Shown piece after piece: positions 32,775-43,764 of a stretch of DNA of 64,000 nucleotides. The first letter of the stretch is position 1, and the number at the start of each line of letters is the position of its first letter. Position numbers and translations under genes: made by a program. Under the pieces are notes generated by a model. That model was not told the origin of the DNA and searched no databases. It worked only from the letters and a program-made list of their open reading frames with translations. The stretch is taken from contig NZ_CP047318.1 in NCBI RefSeq assembly GCF_009857135.1, forward strand, positions 5,580,001 to 5,644,000, in the 5' to 3' direction. Source of the DNA: Streptomyces sp. HM190 (GTDB taxonomy: Bacteria > Actinomycetota > Actinomycetes > Streptomycetales > Streptomycetaceae).

Positions 32775-33463
32775 ACGACGCGCTCCATGTCCCGGGACTT
32801 CCCGTCCCGTACGACGATCTCGCGGTCGGAGTACGCGGCCACCCGCGCCTCGTGCGTGACCAGGACGACCGCCGCGTCGGTGGACCGGGCCGCCTCCGTC
32901 AGCAGCTCCATCACCCGCTCGCCGTTGAGCGAGTCGAGCGCGCCGGTGGGCTCGTCCGCGAACAGCACCCGCGGACCGGTGACCAGCGCCCGCGCCACGG
33001 CCACCCGCTGGCCCTGACCGCCGGAGACCTCACCGGGGCGCTTGCGAGCCAGGTCGTCGACCTCCAGCCGGGCCATCCAGGACAGGGCGGTCCGCTCGGC
33101 CTCCCTGCGGGAGGCGCCGCTCAGCCGGAGCGGCAGCGCCACGTTCTCCACGCAGGTCAGCTCGGGCACCAACTGGCCGAACTGGAAGACGAATCCGAAC
33201 TCGCTGCGGCGGAGCGCGCTGCGCCGGGCGTCGTTCATGGTGGCCATCTCGTGGCCGTTGTAGATGATCGACCCGGAGTCGGGCGTCACGATCCCGGCCA
33301 GACAGTGCAGCAGGGTCGACTTCCCGGAACCGGAGGGCCCCATCACCGCGACGACCTCGCCGGGGTGGATGGAGAACCCGGCGCCGTCCAGAGCGGTGGT
33401 CGGGCCGTACGCCTTGCGCAGTTCTGTCGCGACGAGCAGGGAGCCGGCGGGCGGCGGGGTCAT
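32771..33463 (-). CDS. ABC transporter ATP-binding protein, MacB/LolD type
   Basis: A 230-residue ATPase. Walker A is VMGPSGSGKSTLLHCLAG, Q loop FVFQFGQLVPELT, signature VSGGQGQRVAVARALV, Walker B VLFADEPTGALDS, and switch His in VLVTHEARVA. The pattern is that of the FtsE/LolD/MacB class, which couples to FtsX-type permeases. It overlaps both neighbours by ATGA (permease downstream, PadR gene upstream), so the three form one tightly coupled operon. Confidence 0.95.
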   Translation of the reverse strand: MTPPPAGSLLVATELRKAYGPTTALDGAGFSIHPGEVVAVMGPSGSGKSTLLHCLAGIVTPDSGSIIYNGHEMATMNDARRSALRRSEFGFVFQFGQLVPELTCVENVALPLRLSGASRREAERTALSWMARLEVDDLARKRPGEVSGGQGQRVAVARALVTGPRVLFADEPTGALDSLNGERVMELLTEAARSTDAAVVLVTHEARVAAYSDREIVVRDGKSRDMERVV

Positions 33464-33984
33464 CGGGTCACCACCTCGGCCAGCTTGCCCAGCCGGGCGG
33501 CGGTCAGCTCCAGCCAGCGCAGGTCGGCCTCCAGATGGAACAGGGCGTGGTCGCAGATCAGCTGGTCCGCGAGGTCGCCGGTGCGTTTGCGGTCGGTGAG
33601 GATGCGCATCATGCGCAGGTGCTCGGAGCGCTGCGTGTCGAGGATGTCCGCCGCGTCCCGGTGGGTGAGCAGGGCGAGCACGACCTTCGTGTAGAGGGTC
33701 GACTGCAGGTACGGCTCCGGCTTCTCGGGCGTCGCGAGCCATCGCTGGACATCGGTGATGCCCGCCTCGGTGATCGCGTACCGCTTGCGCTCGGGACCGT
33801 CGCCGGGCTCGATGCCGTCGACCTCGACCAGGCCGTTCTTCAGCAGGCGGGACATCGTCGAGTAGACCTGGCCGTAGTGCAGGGGCCGGTCCTGACCGAA
33901 CTTCTCGTCGAAGGCCCGCTTCAGGTCGTAACCGTGGCGGGGCCCGGACTCCAGGAGTCCCAGGAGTGTGTGACCGATGGACAT
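33460..33984 (-). CDS. PadR-family transcriptional regulator
   Basis: A 174-residue PadR regulator. The N-terminal winged helix opens MSIGHTLLGLLESGPRHGYD and includes HYGQVYSTMSRLLKNGLVEV; the wing is GPERKRYAITEAG. A C-terminal helical domain (DTQRSEHLRMMRILTDRKRT) forms the dimer. It leads the ABC exporter operon and probably represses it until a toxic ligand binds. ATG at 33984 is set by the family start; a longer frame to 34044 would run through the likely operator. Confidence 0.92.
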   Translation of the reverse strand: MSIGHTLLGLLESGPRHGYDLKRAFDEKFGQDRPLHYGQVYSTMSRLLKNGLVEVDGIEPGDGPERKRYAITEAGITDVQRWLATPEKPEPYLQSTLYTKVVLALLTHRDAADILDTQRSEHLRMMRILTDRKRTGDLADQLICDHALFHLEADLRWLELTAARLGKLAEVVTR

Positions 33985-33993
33985 GGCACGACT

Positions 33994-34023
33994 GTACACA
34001 CCGCGTATACACACCACGTATAC
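33994..34023. promoter_or_regulatory. Repeated GTATAC elements: candidate PadR operator
   Basis: CGTATAC occurs at 34004-34010 and again 13 bases later at 34017-34023, with a related GTACAC at 33994-33999. GTATAC is itself a palindrome. The elements lie 10-40 bases before the PadR start, where autoregulatory sites usually occur, and are AT-rich for this DNA. Confidence 0.5.
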
Positions 34024-34316
34024 CTGCTGTGCATAGGTCGCCACCGGCGGTGGATCCGCCGCAGGTCACACGCGAATGTCACGGTTCTGTCACCACTGGG
34101 ACCCGCGGCTTGTGCGCCTGCCTGGCAACCATCGGGGCTGCTGGAACGTCCGATCCGGTGGGACGAGGTGGGTGACTGTCCGTGGCGCGTGCGCATTGTC
34201 ACGCCGGACGAGGCCCTGCCGACTCCTCCGTGTCACAGTCCTCGGTGTTAGCTTGCTGAGCTGGCATTGACCTGAGTGACGTACGAGACCGAACAGAGGC
34301 GGAGCGGACCGGAGTC

Positions 34317-36686
34317 ATGGGACGAGCGGAAGAAAGACGAGCGCGGCAACGCGGCGGTCGCCGCGCGGCGCCCAAGCGCTCGTCCGGTGGTGAGGCGGGG
34401 ACGACCGCGGTCATAGAGCCGCCCGCGGGCGGCGGGCGGGCCGCCGCCCGGGCCGCGGCCAAGGGCGGCAAGGGCGGCGGGAAAAAGAAGAAGACCGGGA
34501 TACGCCGCCTCTTCACCTGGAAGAAGATCCTCGGCACGTTCTTCGGTCTGTGCCTGCTGGTCATGGGCGCGTTCTTCGTGCTGTACCTGATGATCGACAT
34601 CCCCAAGGGCAACCCGGACGCGACCAAGGAAAGCAACGTCTACCAGTTCGAGGACGGCAAGCTCCTCGCGCGCACGGGCAAGGGCACGACCGCGCGCGAG
34701 ATCGTCGAACTCGACAAGGTCCCCAAGCAGGTCCAGCAGACCTTCGTCGCCGCCGAGAACAAGAGCTTCTACGACGACCCCGGTGTCGACCTCAAGGGCA
34801 TGACCCGCGGTGTGATCAACACCCTCTCCGGCAAGGGCAAGCAGGGCGGCTCGACGATCACCCAGCAGTACGTCAAGAACTTCTACCTGACGTCCGACCA
34901 GACGGTGACCCGCAAGCTCAAGGAACTGGTCATCTCCCTGAAGCTGGAGCGCAACGAGACCAAGGACACCATCCTCGCGGGCTACATCAACACCAGCTAC
35001 TACGGCCGCGGCGCCTCCGGCATCCAGGCCGCGGCCCAGGCGTACTACCGCGAGGACGCCAAGGACCTCACCGTCGCCCAGGGCGCGTACCTCGCCGCCC
35101 TCCTCCAGGCCCCCAGCCAGTACGACCTGGCCGTCGCCACCCCGACCGGCAGGAAGCTGGTCATGGCGCGCTGGAACTACGTCCTCGACAACATGGTCGA
35201 GATGAAGTGGCTGGACGCCGACAAGCGCAAGGGCATGAAGTTCCCCAAGCTGAAGCCGCCGCAGGCCACGCCCGACATGGCCGGGCAGACGGGCTATCTG
35301 GTGGAGGCCGCCAACAGCGAGCTGGCCCGCCAGCTCGTCGCCAGCGGCCGCGCGGCCGACCGTGAGGAGGCCGTGGCCCTCATCGACAAGGGCGGCTGGA
35401 CGATCAAGCTCAACATCGACCCGAAGAAGCAGGCGGCGCTGGAGAAGGCCGTCAAGCAGCGGCTCACCAGCAAGCTCGACCCCAAGAAGCGCAAGGTCGA
35501 CGCACACGTCCAGGCCGGCGCCGTCTCCGTCGACCCGAAGACCGGCAAGGTCCTCGCCATGTACGGCGGCATCGACTACGTGAAGCACTACCAGAACAAC
35601 GCCACACGCCGGGACTACCAGCCCGCCTCCACCTTCAAGCCGGTGATCCTCGCCGCGGCCGTCGACGGGCAGGCCGAGACCCAGGACGGCGACCCGATCG
35701 CCGCGAACACCGTCTACGACGGTGACAGCAGGCACCAGGTCCTCGACAACGGCACCAAGGTCGGCTTCGCCCCGCCCAACGAGGACGACGTCAACTACGG
35801 CGACGTCACCGTGCAGACCGCCATGAACAAGTCCATCAACTCCGTCTTCGCCCAGATGGGCGTCGACGTCGGGATGGAGAAGGTCATGGAGGTCGCCGGG
35901 AAGCTCGGCATGGACACCGAGGGCATGCAGGCGGTGCCCGCCCAGACCCTCGGCTCCATGGGCGCGAGCCCGCTGGAGATGGCCGGCATCTACGCCACCC
36001 TCGACAACCACGGCAAGAAGGTCACCCCGACCATCCTCGCCTCGGCCGAGCACCGGGACGGCGCGGTGCGGATGACCGACCCGATCGGCGAGCAGGTCAT
36101 CACCCGCGAGGCCGCCGACACGGTCACCTCGGTCCTCACAGGTGTGGTCGACGACGGTACGGCCAAGCTCTCCGTCCGGGACAACCCGGCTCGCAACGGC
36201 CAGCAGGTGGCCGGCAAGACCGGTACCTCCGACGAGAACCGCTCCGCCTGGTTCACCGGCTACACCCCGAGGCTGGTGACCTCGGTCGGCCTGTTCGGCG
36301 AGGACATGAGCAAGAACGGCAAGCACGTCCCGATGTACGGGGCGGCCGGCGTCGAACGCGTCAACGGCGGTGGCTTCCCGGCCCAGATCTGGGCCACGTA
36401 CACCTTCGGCGTGATGGGTGAGAAGACCAAGTTCGACCTGGAGACCACCCAGGGCGCCGCGGTCGCGCCGACCGAGTCCCCGAGCCAGAGCCCGACCCCG
36501 TCGGAGTCCCCGGAGACCACGCCGGAGGAGACTCCGGAGACGACCCCTGAGGAGACTCCGGAGACGACTCCCGAGGAGACTCCGGAGACGACCCCTGAGG
36601 AGACTCCGGAGACGACCCCGGAGGGGACGCCCAGCGGCGACCCCGAACTCCCGCCGGACCCGAACGACCCACAGGTGGGCGGCTAG
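34317..36686 (+). CDS. Class A penicillin-binding protein (transglycosylase/transpeptidase)
   Basis: A 789-residue bifunctional peptidoglycan synthase. A basic cytoplasmic tail and one membrane helix (about residues 72-94, ILGTFFGLCLLVMGAFFVLY) precede the GT51 domain: catalytic E147 in FVAAENKSFYDD, then GGSTITQQYVKNFYL. The transpeptidase domain has SxxK as S438-TFK441, SxN as S506-IN508, and KTGT at K634. The C-terminal tail has repeated ETTPEETP units and likely lies outside the membrane. The start ATG at 34317 follows GGACCGGAG. A strong terminator follows the gene. Confidence 0.96.
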   Translation: MGRAEERRARQRGGRRAAPKRSSGGEAGTTAVIEPPAGGGRAAARAAAKGGKGGGKKKKTGIRRLFTWKKILGTFFGLCLLVMGAFFVLYLMIDIPKGNPDATKESNVYQFEDGKLLARTGKGTTAREIVELDKVPKQVQQTFVAAENKSFYDDPGVDLKGMTRGVINTLSGKGKQGGSTITQQYVKNFYLTSDQTVTRKLKELVISLKLERNETKDTILAGYINTSYYGRGASGIQAAAQAYYREDAKDLTVAQGAYLAALLQAPSQYDLAVATPTGRKLVMARWNYVLDNMVEMKWLDADKRKGMKFPKLKPPQATPDMAGQTGYLVEAANSELARQLVASGRAADREEAVALIDKGGWTIKLNIDPKKQAALEKAVKQRLTSKLDPKKRKVDAHVQAGAVSVDPKTGKVLAMYGGIDYVKHYQNNATRRDYQPASTFKPVILAAAVDGQAETQDGDPIAANTVYDGDSRHQVLDNGTKVGFAPPNEDDVNYGDVTVQTAMNKSINSVFAQMGVDVGMEKVMEVAGKLGMDTEGMQAVPAQTLGSMGASPLEMAGIYATLDNHGKKVTPTILASAEHRDGAVRMTDPIGEQVITREAADTVTSVLTGVVDDGTAKLSVRDNPARNGQQVAGKTGTSDENRSAWFTGYTPRLVTSVGLFGEDMSKNGKHVPMYGAAGVERVNGGGFPAQIWATYTFGVMGEKTKFDLETTQGAAVAPTESPSQSPTPSESPETTPEETPETTPEETPETTPEETPETTPEETPETTPEGTPSGDPELPPDPNDPQVGG
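36513..36632. repeat. 24-bp tandem repeat in the PBP C-terminal tail, five units
   Basis: Units at 36513, 36537, 36561, 36585 and 36609 each encode ETTPEETP; the last is changed to ETTPEGTP. The encoded tail is acidic and Pro/Thr-rich. Copy number likely varies among strains. Confidence 0.9.
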
Positions 36687-36708
36687 CCGCACAAGAGAAC
36701 ACACAGAA

Positions 36709-36740
36709 AGGGGGCGCCCGGTGAACACCGGGCGCCCCCT
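36709..36740 (+). terminator. Strong terminator after the PBP gene
   Basis: AGGGGGCGCCCGGTG (36709-36723) and CACCGGGCGCCCCCT (36726-36740) form a perfect 15-bp inverted repeat, starting 22 bases after the stop. Confidence 0.85.
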
Positions 36741-36748
36741 CTGTGGTC

Positions 36749-36793
36749 CAGGGGCGCGGGGAACTGCGCGATCAGCCCCACGCAAACCCGCAG
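36749..36793. repeat. Interspersed intergenic repeat, copy 1
   Basis: CAGGGGCGCGGGGAACTGCG and the following CGATCAGCCCCACGCAAACC match, with a few changes, stretches at 45159-45200 and 49435-49480. The core GCGC-GGGGAACT-GCGC is an inverted repeat. All copies are intergenic and next to gene ends. I recall the same motif as common in Streptomyces spacers but cannot name it. Confidence 0.65.
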
Positions 36794-36857
36794 TCTGCTG
36801 GTCACAGCCGGCCCCGAGCCGACTCCGAGCGATGACCGGCCCAACCCGGCGGAGCGC

Positions 36858-38987
36858 TCACGCCTGGTTCAGCTCGAACCAGACCACCTTCCCCGCGCTC
36901 AGCCGTGTCGCTCCCCACCGCTTCGCCAGCCGATTGACGAGGTAGAGCCCGCGCCCGCCCTCGTCGGTCGCCCGCGCCTGCCGCAGCCGCGGCAGCTGGG
37001 GCACGTCGTCGGTCACCTCGCAGCGCAGCACATCGGTCCGCAGCAACCGCAGCGTCACCGGCCGCGTCGCGTACCGCACCGCGTTCGTCACGACCTCACT
37101 GATCAGCAACTCCACCGAGTCGGTCAGCTCCTCCAGCCCCCAGCGGGACAGGGCGTGGCGGGCGAGACGACGGGCCCGCCCCGGAGCCATCTCCTCCGGT
37201 TCCAGGAACCAGTAGGCGACATCGCTGGGAGCGATCCCATCGAACCGGGCGGCGAGCAGCGCGATGTCGTCGTCCCGGTCACCCGGACCGAGCATGTCGA
37301 GCACCTCGTCGCACAACGCCTCCAGCGGCGGCGGATGGTCCGGCCCGGTCAACTGCGCGGTCGCGGCGAGCTTCTCGCGCAGCTGCTCTATGCCGGTCCA
37401 CACGTCCCGGAGCCGGGACTCCACCAGCCCGTCGGTGTACAGCAGCAGCGTGCCCCCGGCCGGCGCGTCCAGCTCCACCGCCTCGAAGTCCACCCCGCCC
37501 ACACCGATCGGCGCGCCCGGCGGCACCCGCAGTACCTCGGCGCGCCCGCCCAGGTGCAGCAGGACCGGCGGCGGATGCCCGGCGTTGGCGATGGTGATGC
37601 GGTGCGAGACCGGGTCGTACACGGCGTACAGACAGGTCGCCATCCGGTCCGTGCCCAGCCGCTGCGCCTGCTCGTCGAGGTGGTGCAGCACCTCCTGCGG
37701 AGGAAGGTCCAGCCCGGCCAGCGTCTGCGCGGTCGTCCGCAGCTGACCCATGATCGCGGCGGACGTCATCGAGTGCCCCATGACGTCGCCCACGACCAGC
37801 GCGACCCGGCTCCCCGGCAGGGGAATCGCGTCGTACCAGTCGCCGCCGACCCGTGCGGTCTCCGCGGCCGGCAGATACCGGTGCGCGAGCCGCACGCCGG
37901 TGCACTTCGGCAGCGCCTCCGGGAGCATGGTCCGCTGCAACTCGTCGGCGATGTACGCCTCACGCCCGTACAGCACGGCCTTGTCGATGCCGAGCGCGCT
38001 GTGGGTGGCGAGCTGCGCGGCGACCAGCAGGTCGTCCTGCTCGAACGCCATCCGCTCGGGGCGGCGCAGGAACACGGCCGCGCCGATCACCCGGCGCCGC
38101 CCGCGCAGCGGCGCGAGGATCGCCCGCTGCCCCGTCGGCACCGTCAGCTGGGCCTCCGGACCGAGCAGTTCCGGCAGCGCGTCGTGTGCGGCGGGCGCGT
38201 CGGCGAAGACCGGCCGGACCCCGCGCAGCACCTCGGCGAGCGCCCCGCCGGGCCGCACCTCGCACTGCTCGGCGGTGACCACCGCCAGGTCGACGGGCTC
38301 GGGCTGGAGCGCGGGCATGAAGCCGCCCTCGGTGTCCCGCTCCTCGGGGATCCGGTCGGTGCGGCGCAGCCGCAGCAGCATGGGACCGGTGGGCCGTTCG
38401 TCGCCGACGGGCAGGGGTTCGCGCAGATACACGAGGATGGCGTCGGAGAACGTCGGCACGGTCGCCCGGCACAGGCCCATGACGATCTCGTCCAGGTCGA
38501 TGCCGCGGGCGATCCGCCGGGTCGCGGCGCCGACGAACCGCAACCGGTCGCCGTCGCGCCGCATCGGCATGGGGGCGCCCGGCGCGACACCCTGCCCGCT
38601 GCGCCGGTCCGGACCGCCCACCGCGCCGGCCGACCGCTCCGCCTCGCCGCCGGGCTGCGCCGGAATGGTCTCCGGTGCCGGGCGGGGGCGGTGCGGGTCG
38701 GGCTCGGTGGCCGAGGGCTGGGAATGCTCGGAGAGCGCAGGCTGGGCGTGCTCCGAAAGGGCTTCGCCGTTCTTCGTGCACGGGGTCGCCGTGCCCGGCT
38801 CGGCGGCGGTGTCGCCCGTACGGGCCTGCGCGTCACTCGTGCGTGCCTGTGCGGGTAAGGCCCCGGCGGGCGCCGCGCGCAGCGGCTCCTGGGTACGCAG
38901 AACCGCCCCGCGGGCATCCGCGGGGCCGGCGCCGCTCTGAGGGCGCTCGTGGGAGGTGGGGTGCTCCGTCACGCGTGTCGAATCCAT
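36858..38987 (-). CDS. SpoIIE/RsbU-type protein phosphatase with GAF-like and ATPase domains
   Basis: A 709-residue regulator. After a disordered N terminus (~140 residues), a GAF-like sensor region covers about residues 155-330 (RGIDLDEIVMGLCRATVPTF). The PP2C/SpoIIE phosphatase domain covers about 350-560: RVGGDWYDAIPLPGSRVALV, VGDVMGHSMTSAAIMGQLRT, LLLYTDGLVESR, GDRDDDIALLAARF. The C-terminal HATPase has SVELLISEVVTNAVRYA and GGRGLYLVNRLAKRWGA. Such fusions control alternative sigma factors by acting on anti-anti-sigma proteins. No partner gene is adjacent. ATG at 38987. Confidence 0.93.
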   Translation of the reverse strand: MDSTRVTEHPTSHERPQSGAGPADARGAVLRTQEPLRAAPAGALPAQARTSDAQARTGDTAAEPGTATPCTKNGEALSEHAQPALSEHSQPSATEPDPHRPRPAPETIPAQPGGEAERSAGAVGGPDRRSGQGVAPGAPMPMRRDGDRLRFVGAATRRIARGIDLDEIVMGLCRATVPTFSDAILVYLREPLPVGDERPTGPMLLRLRRTDRIPEERDTEGGFMPALQPEPVDLAVVTAEQCEVRPGGALAEVLRGVRPVFADAPAAHDALPELLGPEAQLTVPTGQRAILAPLRGRRRVIGAAVFLRRPERMAFEQDDLLVAAQLATHSALGIDKAVLYGREAYIADELQRTMLPEALPKCTGVRLAHRYLPAAETARVGGDWYDAIPLPGSRVALVVGDVMGHSMTSAAIMGQLRTTAQTLAGLDLPPQEVLHHLDEQAQRLGTDRMATCLYAVYDPVSHRITIANAGHPPPVLLHLGGRAEVLRVPPGAPIGVGGVDFEAVELDAPAGGTLLLYTDGLVESRLRDVWTGIEQLREKLAATAQLTGPDHPPPLEALCDEVLDMLGPGDRDDDIALLAARFDGIAPSDVAYWFLEPEEMAPGRARRLARHALSRWGLEELTDSVELLISEVVTNAVRYATRPVTLRLLRTDVLRCEVTDDVPQLPRLRQARATDEGGRGLYLVNRLAKRWGATRLSAGKVVWFELNQA

Positions 38988-39333
38988 CCGTCCGGGACTG
39001 CGCGAGCTACGCGCAGTTCGTCCCGCAGCAAACCCGATACTTCGTCCCGCAGAAAGGCCGATACCCGGATTACGTGCCCCAGGAACGGATTTCCCGCGTG
39101 GTCAGAGGCAGTTCCTGTGCCACACACGGTACCGGCGGACCCGCCGAACGACAGTACCGACCGTCCGTCTGGTCTTCTCCGGCCTCTGCCGGTGTGGCCC
39201 TCGTACCCCTTGATCACGTCCTGCCGCCCCTCGGTGACGTATGGTCAAGCACTGCGCGAACTGCGGGACTTACCCCTGGGCATCCTCGCGGAGGACGATC
39301 CTACGGTTGTGGACCGGGGGCGCATCAAGGGTC
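38988..39333. other. 346-bp gap, no clear gene
   Basis: Between the SpoIIE-type gene and the DUF402 gene, both read leftward. It holds a two-copy 24-bp direct repeat. A forward frame around 39240-39370 (YGQALRELRDLPLGILAEDD then PTVVDRGRIKGLMRRAARAY) looks somewhat protein-like but has no start or ribosome-binding site that I can support and weak codon bias. Confidence 0.45.
39017..39064. repeat. 24-bp direct repeat, two copies
   Basis: TTCGTCCCGCAG plus CAAACCCGATAC at 39017 is followed directly by TTCGTCCCGCAG plus AAAGGCCGATAC at 39041; only three bases differ. It lies 30-77 bases upstream of the SpoIIE-type phosphatase gene and could be an operator or local duplication. Confidence 0.7.
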
Positions 39334-40026
39334 TCATGAGGAGAGCTGCGCGGGCGTACGGTCCCAGTCGTCAGGGAGAGACGGTACTCCCCACGCGGGA
39401 TTCGGGCGCCAGTGCTGCCAGCCGTCCGAGAACGGCGGGCCCCAGGCACGGATCGCCTCCACCGCCGAACGCCCCGCCTCCCGTACCCTTTCCGCCGCGT
39501 GACCGTCCATCAGTCCGTCCTGCTGGGCCTGCGCGAACTCGTCCTCGTCGCGCCAGTCCCAGGACCGGTCCGGATACACACAGATGTCCAGGAAGTGATC
39601 CACGGAATCCACACCACCGTCCCAACGGGCCAGCGGCGTCTCCAGATTGACGTACCAGTTCTTGAAAAGCCAACCCGGCTCCCAGAACAGCCACACCGAC
39701 CACGGCTCGCCCGGCCGGGCCAGCTTCAGCACACCCGTGCCGAACCAGCGGTCGCGCTGGACCTCGCGCGGCTTCTTGTAACGGGTGGCCAGCGGTTCCG
39801 CGTGCAGCGGGGTCCCGTCCGCGAGGACGGGCTTCACGCACTCGGTGCCGGGAGCCATCCACACGGCGAGCACCTCCGCGTCGTCACGGACCACGGTGAC
39901 GGGGCGCGCGATGTGGAAGCGCTCGCCCGCGTTCTCCCGGTAGCGCCACAGGATGTGACGTCCCGGCTCCCAGAACGCCGTCGGGCCGCCCGCTTCCACT
40001 CGTCTCACCGCTCCACCATCCGCCAT
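39334..40026 (-). CDS. DUF402 domain protein
   Basis: A 230-residue protein. The DUF402 domain occupies about residues 80-200: RDRWFGTGVLKLARPGEPWS, VWLFWEPGWLFKNWYVNLET, DHFLDICVYPDRSWDWRDED, with the conserved acidic D/E set near EDEFAQAQQDGLMD. The family includes FomD-like nucleotidyl hydrolases and nucleoside phosphatases using metal ions. The specific substrate here is unknown. The start ATG at 40026 lies next to the fumarase block, facing away from it by a 114-bp gap on the same strand. Confidence 0.88.
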   Translation of the reverse strand: MADGGAVRRVEAGGPTAFWEPGRHILWRYRENAGERFHIARPVTVVRDDAEVLAVWMAPGTECVKPVLADGTPLHAEPLATRYKKPREVQRDRWFGTGVLKLARPGEPWSVWLFWEPGWLFKNWYVNLETPLARWDGGVDSVDHFLDICVYPDRSWDWRDEDEFAQAQQDGLMDGHAAERVREAGRSAVEAIRAWGPPFSDGWQHWRPNPAWGVPSLPDDWDRTPAQLSS

Positions 40027-40140
40027 GCACAGATATTAGGTGTCATGCGCATATGACGCTGCGGTGCCGCTGATGGTTCACGCCTGGGCGGGAATCGGTT
40101 ACCCGTGCGTCATCCGGGGCGGCCGCCGCGCGTCACCCGG

Positions 40141-41526
40141 TCACGGCCGCGTCATCCGCAGGACATCCAGCGCCTCGTCGAGCTGTTCCACCGTCAGGTC
40201 GCCGCGGTCCACGTAACCGCTCTCCAGGACGACCTCGCGGATGGTCTTCCGCTCGGCCAGCGACCTCTTGGCGACCTTCGCCGCCTCCTCGTAGCCGAGG
40301 TACTTGTTGAGCGGGGTGACCACCGACGGCGACGACTCGGCGTACTCGCGGGCCCGCTCCCGGTGGGCGACGATCCCGTCCACGGTCCGGTCGGCCAGCA
40401 GCCGGGAGACGTTCGCCAGGAGCCGGATCGACTCCAGGACGTTCTTCGCGATGACCGGCAGCATGACGTTCAGCTCGAAGTTGCCGGAGGCGCCGGCCAC
40501 GGCGACCGTCGTGTCGTTGCCCGTGACCTGGGCGGCGACCATGAGGACCGCCTCCGGGACCACCGGGTTGACCTTGCCCGGCATGATCGAGGAGCCGGGC
40601 TGGAGGTCCGGCAGGGAGATCTCCGCGAGACCGGTGCGCGGCCCGGACGCCATCCACCGCAGATCGTTGGCGATCTTGGTGAGGGACACGGCGATCGTAC
40701 GCAGCTGCCCGGACGTCTCGACGACGCCGTCCCGCGCGCCCTGCGCCTCGAAGTGGTCCCGCGCCTCGGTCAGCGGCAGCCCGGTGGCCCGCGCGACCTC
40801 GGCGATCACGGCGGCGGAGAACCCCGGCGGGGTGTTGATGCCGGTGCCCACCGCCGTCCCGCCCAGGGGCAGTTCGGCGAGCCGGGGCAGCGACGCCCGC
40901 AGCCGCTCCACGCCGTACCGGACCTGGGCCGCGTAGCCGCCGAACTCCTGGCCCAGCGTGACCGGGGTGGCGTCCATCAGGTGCGTGCGGCCGGACTTCA
41001 CGACGTCCGCGAACTCCTCCGCCTTGCGGGAGAGGGCCGCCGCGAGATGGTCGAGCGCCGGGATCAGATCGCGGGTGACGGCCGCGGTGGCGGCGATGTG
41101 GAGGGAGGAGGGGAACACGTCGTTGGACGACTGCGAGGCGTTGACGTGGTCGTTGGGGTGGACGGGCCGGCCGAGCCGCTCCGTCGCCAGGGTGGCGATG
41201 ACCTCGTTGGTGTTCATGTTCGACGACGTCCCGGAGCCGGTCTGGAACACGTCCACCGGGAAGTGCTCGTCCCACCGGCCCTCCGCGACCTCCGCCGCCG
41301 CCTCCTGGACGGCCTGCGCGATGTCCTCGTCGAGGACCCCCAGCTCGGCGTTGACCTTCGCCGCGGCGCCCTTGATCCTCGCCAGGGCCTCGATTTGGGC
41401 GCGCTCCAGGCGCTGTCCCGACACCGGGAAGTTCTCCACCGCCCGCTGGGTCTGCGCACGCCACTTGGCGTCCACGGGGACCCGGACCTCGCCCATGGAG
41501 TCGTGTTCGACGCGGAAGTCACTCAT
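40141..41526 (-). CDS. fumC: Fumarate hydratase class II
   Basis: A 461-residue iron-independent fumarase, converting fumarate and malate in the TCA cycle. Family signatures: TGSGTSSNMNTNEVIA, HVNASQSSNDVFPSSLHIAA, KSGRTHLMDATPVTLGQEF, and the fumarate lyase signature GSSIMPGKVNPVVPEAV, all intact. The ATG at 41526 gives MSDFRVEHDSMGEVRVPVDA; a longer open frame upstream has no conserved sequence. A second, unrelated class I fumarase gene lies 365 bp upstream on the same strand. Confidence 0.96.
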   Translation of the reverse strand: MSDFRVEHDSMGEVRVPVDAKWRAQTQRAVENFPVSGQRLERAQIEALARIKGAAAKVNAELGVLDEDIAQAVQEAAAEVAEGRWDEHFPVDVFQTGSGTSSNMNTNEVIATLATERLGRPVHPNDHVNASQSSNDVFPSSLHIAATAAVTRDLIPALDHLAAALSRKAEEFADVVKSGRTHLMDATPVTLGQEFGGYAAQVRYGVERLRASLPRLAELPLGGTAVGTGINTPPGFSAAVIAEVARATGLPLTEARDHFEAQGARDGVVETSGQLRTIAVSLTKIANDLRWMASGPRTGLAEISLPDLQPGSSIMPGKVNPVVPEAVLMVAAQVTGNDTTVAVAGASGNFELNVMLPVIAKNVLESIRLLANVSRLLADRTVDGIVAHRERAREYAESSPSVVTPLNKYLGYEEAAKVAKRSLAERKTIREVVLESGYVDRGDLTVEQLDEALDVLRMTRP

Positions 41527-41845
41527 GACCGGTACAGCGTCCGGGCCCGTCGCGGTGTTCCCGGTTTCGCTCGGACGAGTGAGGGTGGAATGCGCGGGCC
41601 CTGGTCGGCGGTGTGCAGCAGCGTCGCCCCGACGTGTCGACCTGGCGGTCGAACGAGCCTCGGCGAAAGACCGTGCGACGAAGGTCGTCGTGGTCCGCGA
41701 GGGCGGCACGGAGGCCTACCCCACCGCGCTGACCACCGGATCCCTCGCCACGGGCGATGATGTCGACTTCCCGGCCGAGATCGCGGACGCGCAGCGCGCC
41801 AAGCCGGCCCGGCGGCCCGCCGGGCGCCCGCGGCCCGCACGGATC
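41527..41845. other. Gap between the two fumarase genes
   Basis: A forward frame here (KVVVVREGGTEAYPTALTTG then SLATGDDVDFPAEIADAQRA) is open and partly protein-like, but no start codon with a ribosome-binding site precedes it. It may be the remnant of a small gene; I do not call it. Confidence 0.35.
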
Positions 41846-41883
41846 CCCGTGCCCCCGGAAGGCGAAGCCCCCGGGGGCACGGG
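41846..41883 (-). terminator. Hairpin terminator after the class I fumarase gene
   Basis: CCCGTGCCCCCGG (41846-41858) and CCGGGGGCACGGG (41871-41883) form a perfect 13-bp stem with a 12-base loop, starting 8 bases past the reverse-strand stop. Confidence 0.8.
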
Positions 41884-41891
41884 TCCGTCCG

Positions 41892-43559
<1,668 letters not shown>

Positions 43560-43764
43560 CGGTGCCCATTCCTCACTAGACAGGCTGACTCAGGCGCGGC
43601 TCGCCTCCGGGGCGGCGAAGCCTGCGGCTCACACCGGCGGCCGGCCTCCATCGGCGGCGTCCACCAGCGTAGAACCTGCCGCCGAAGGCGGGCTTGTGAG
43701 GTAAGGCTCAGTTCCCCACCCACGGGGACTGTCGCGATCTATCGTGTGTGGGTACTCTGCTGTC

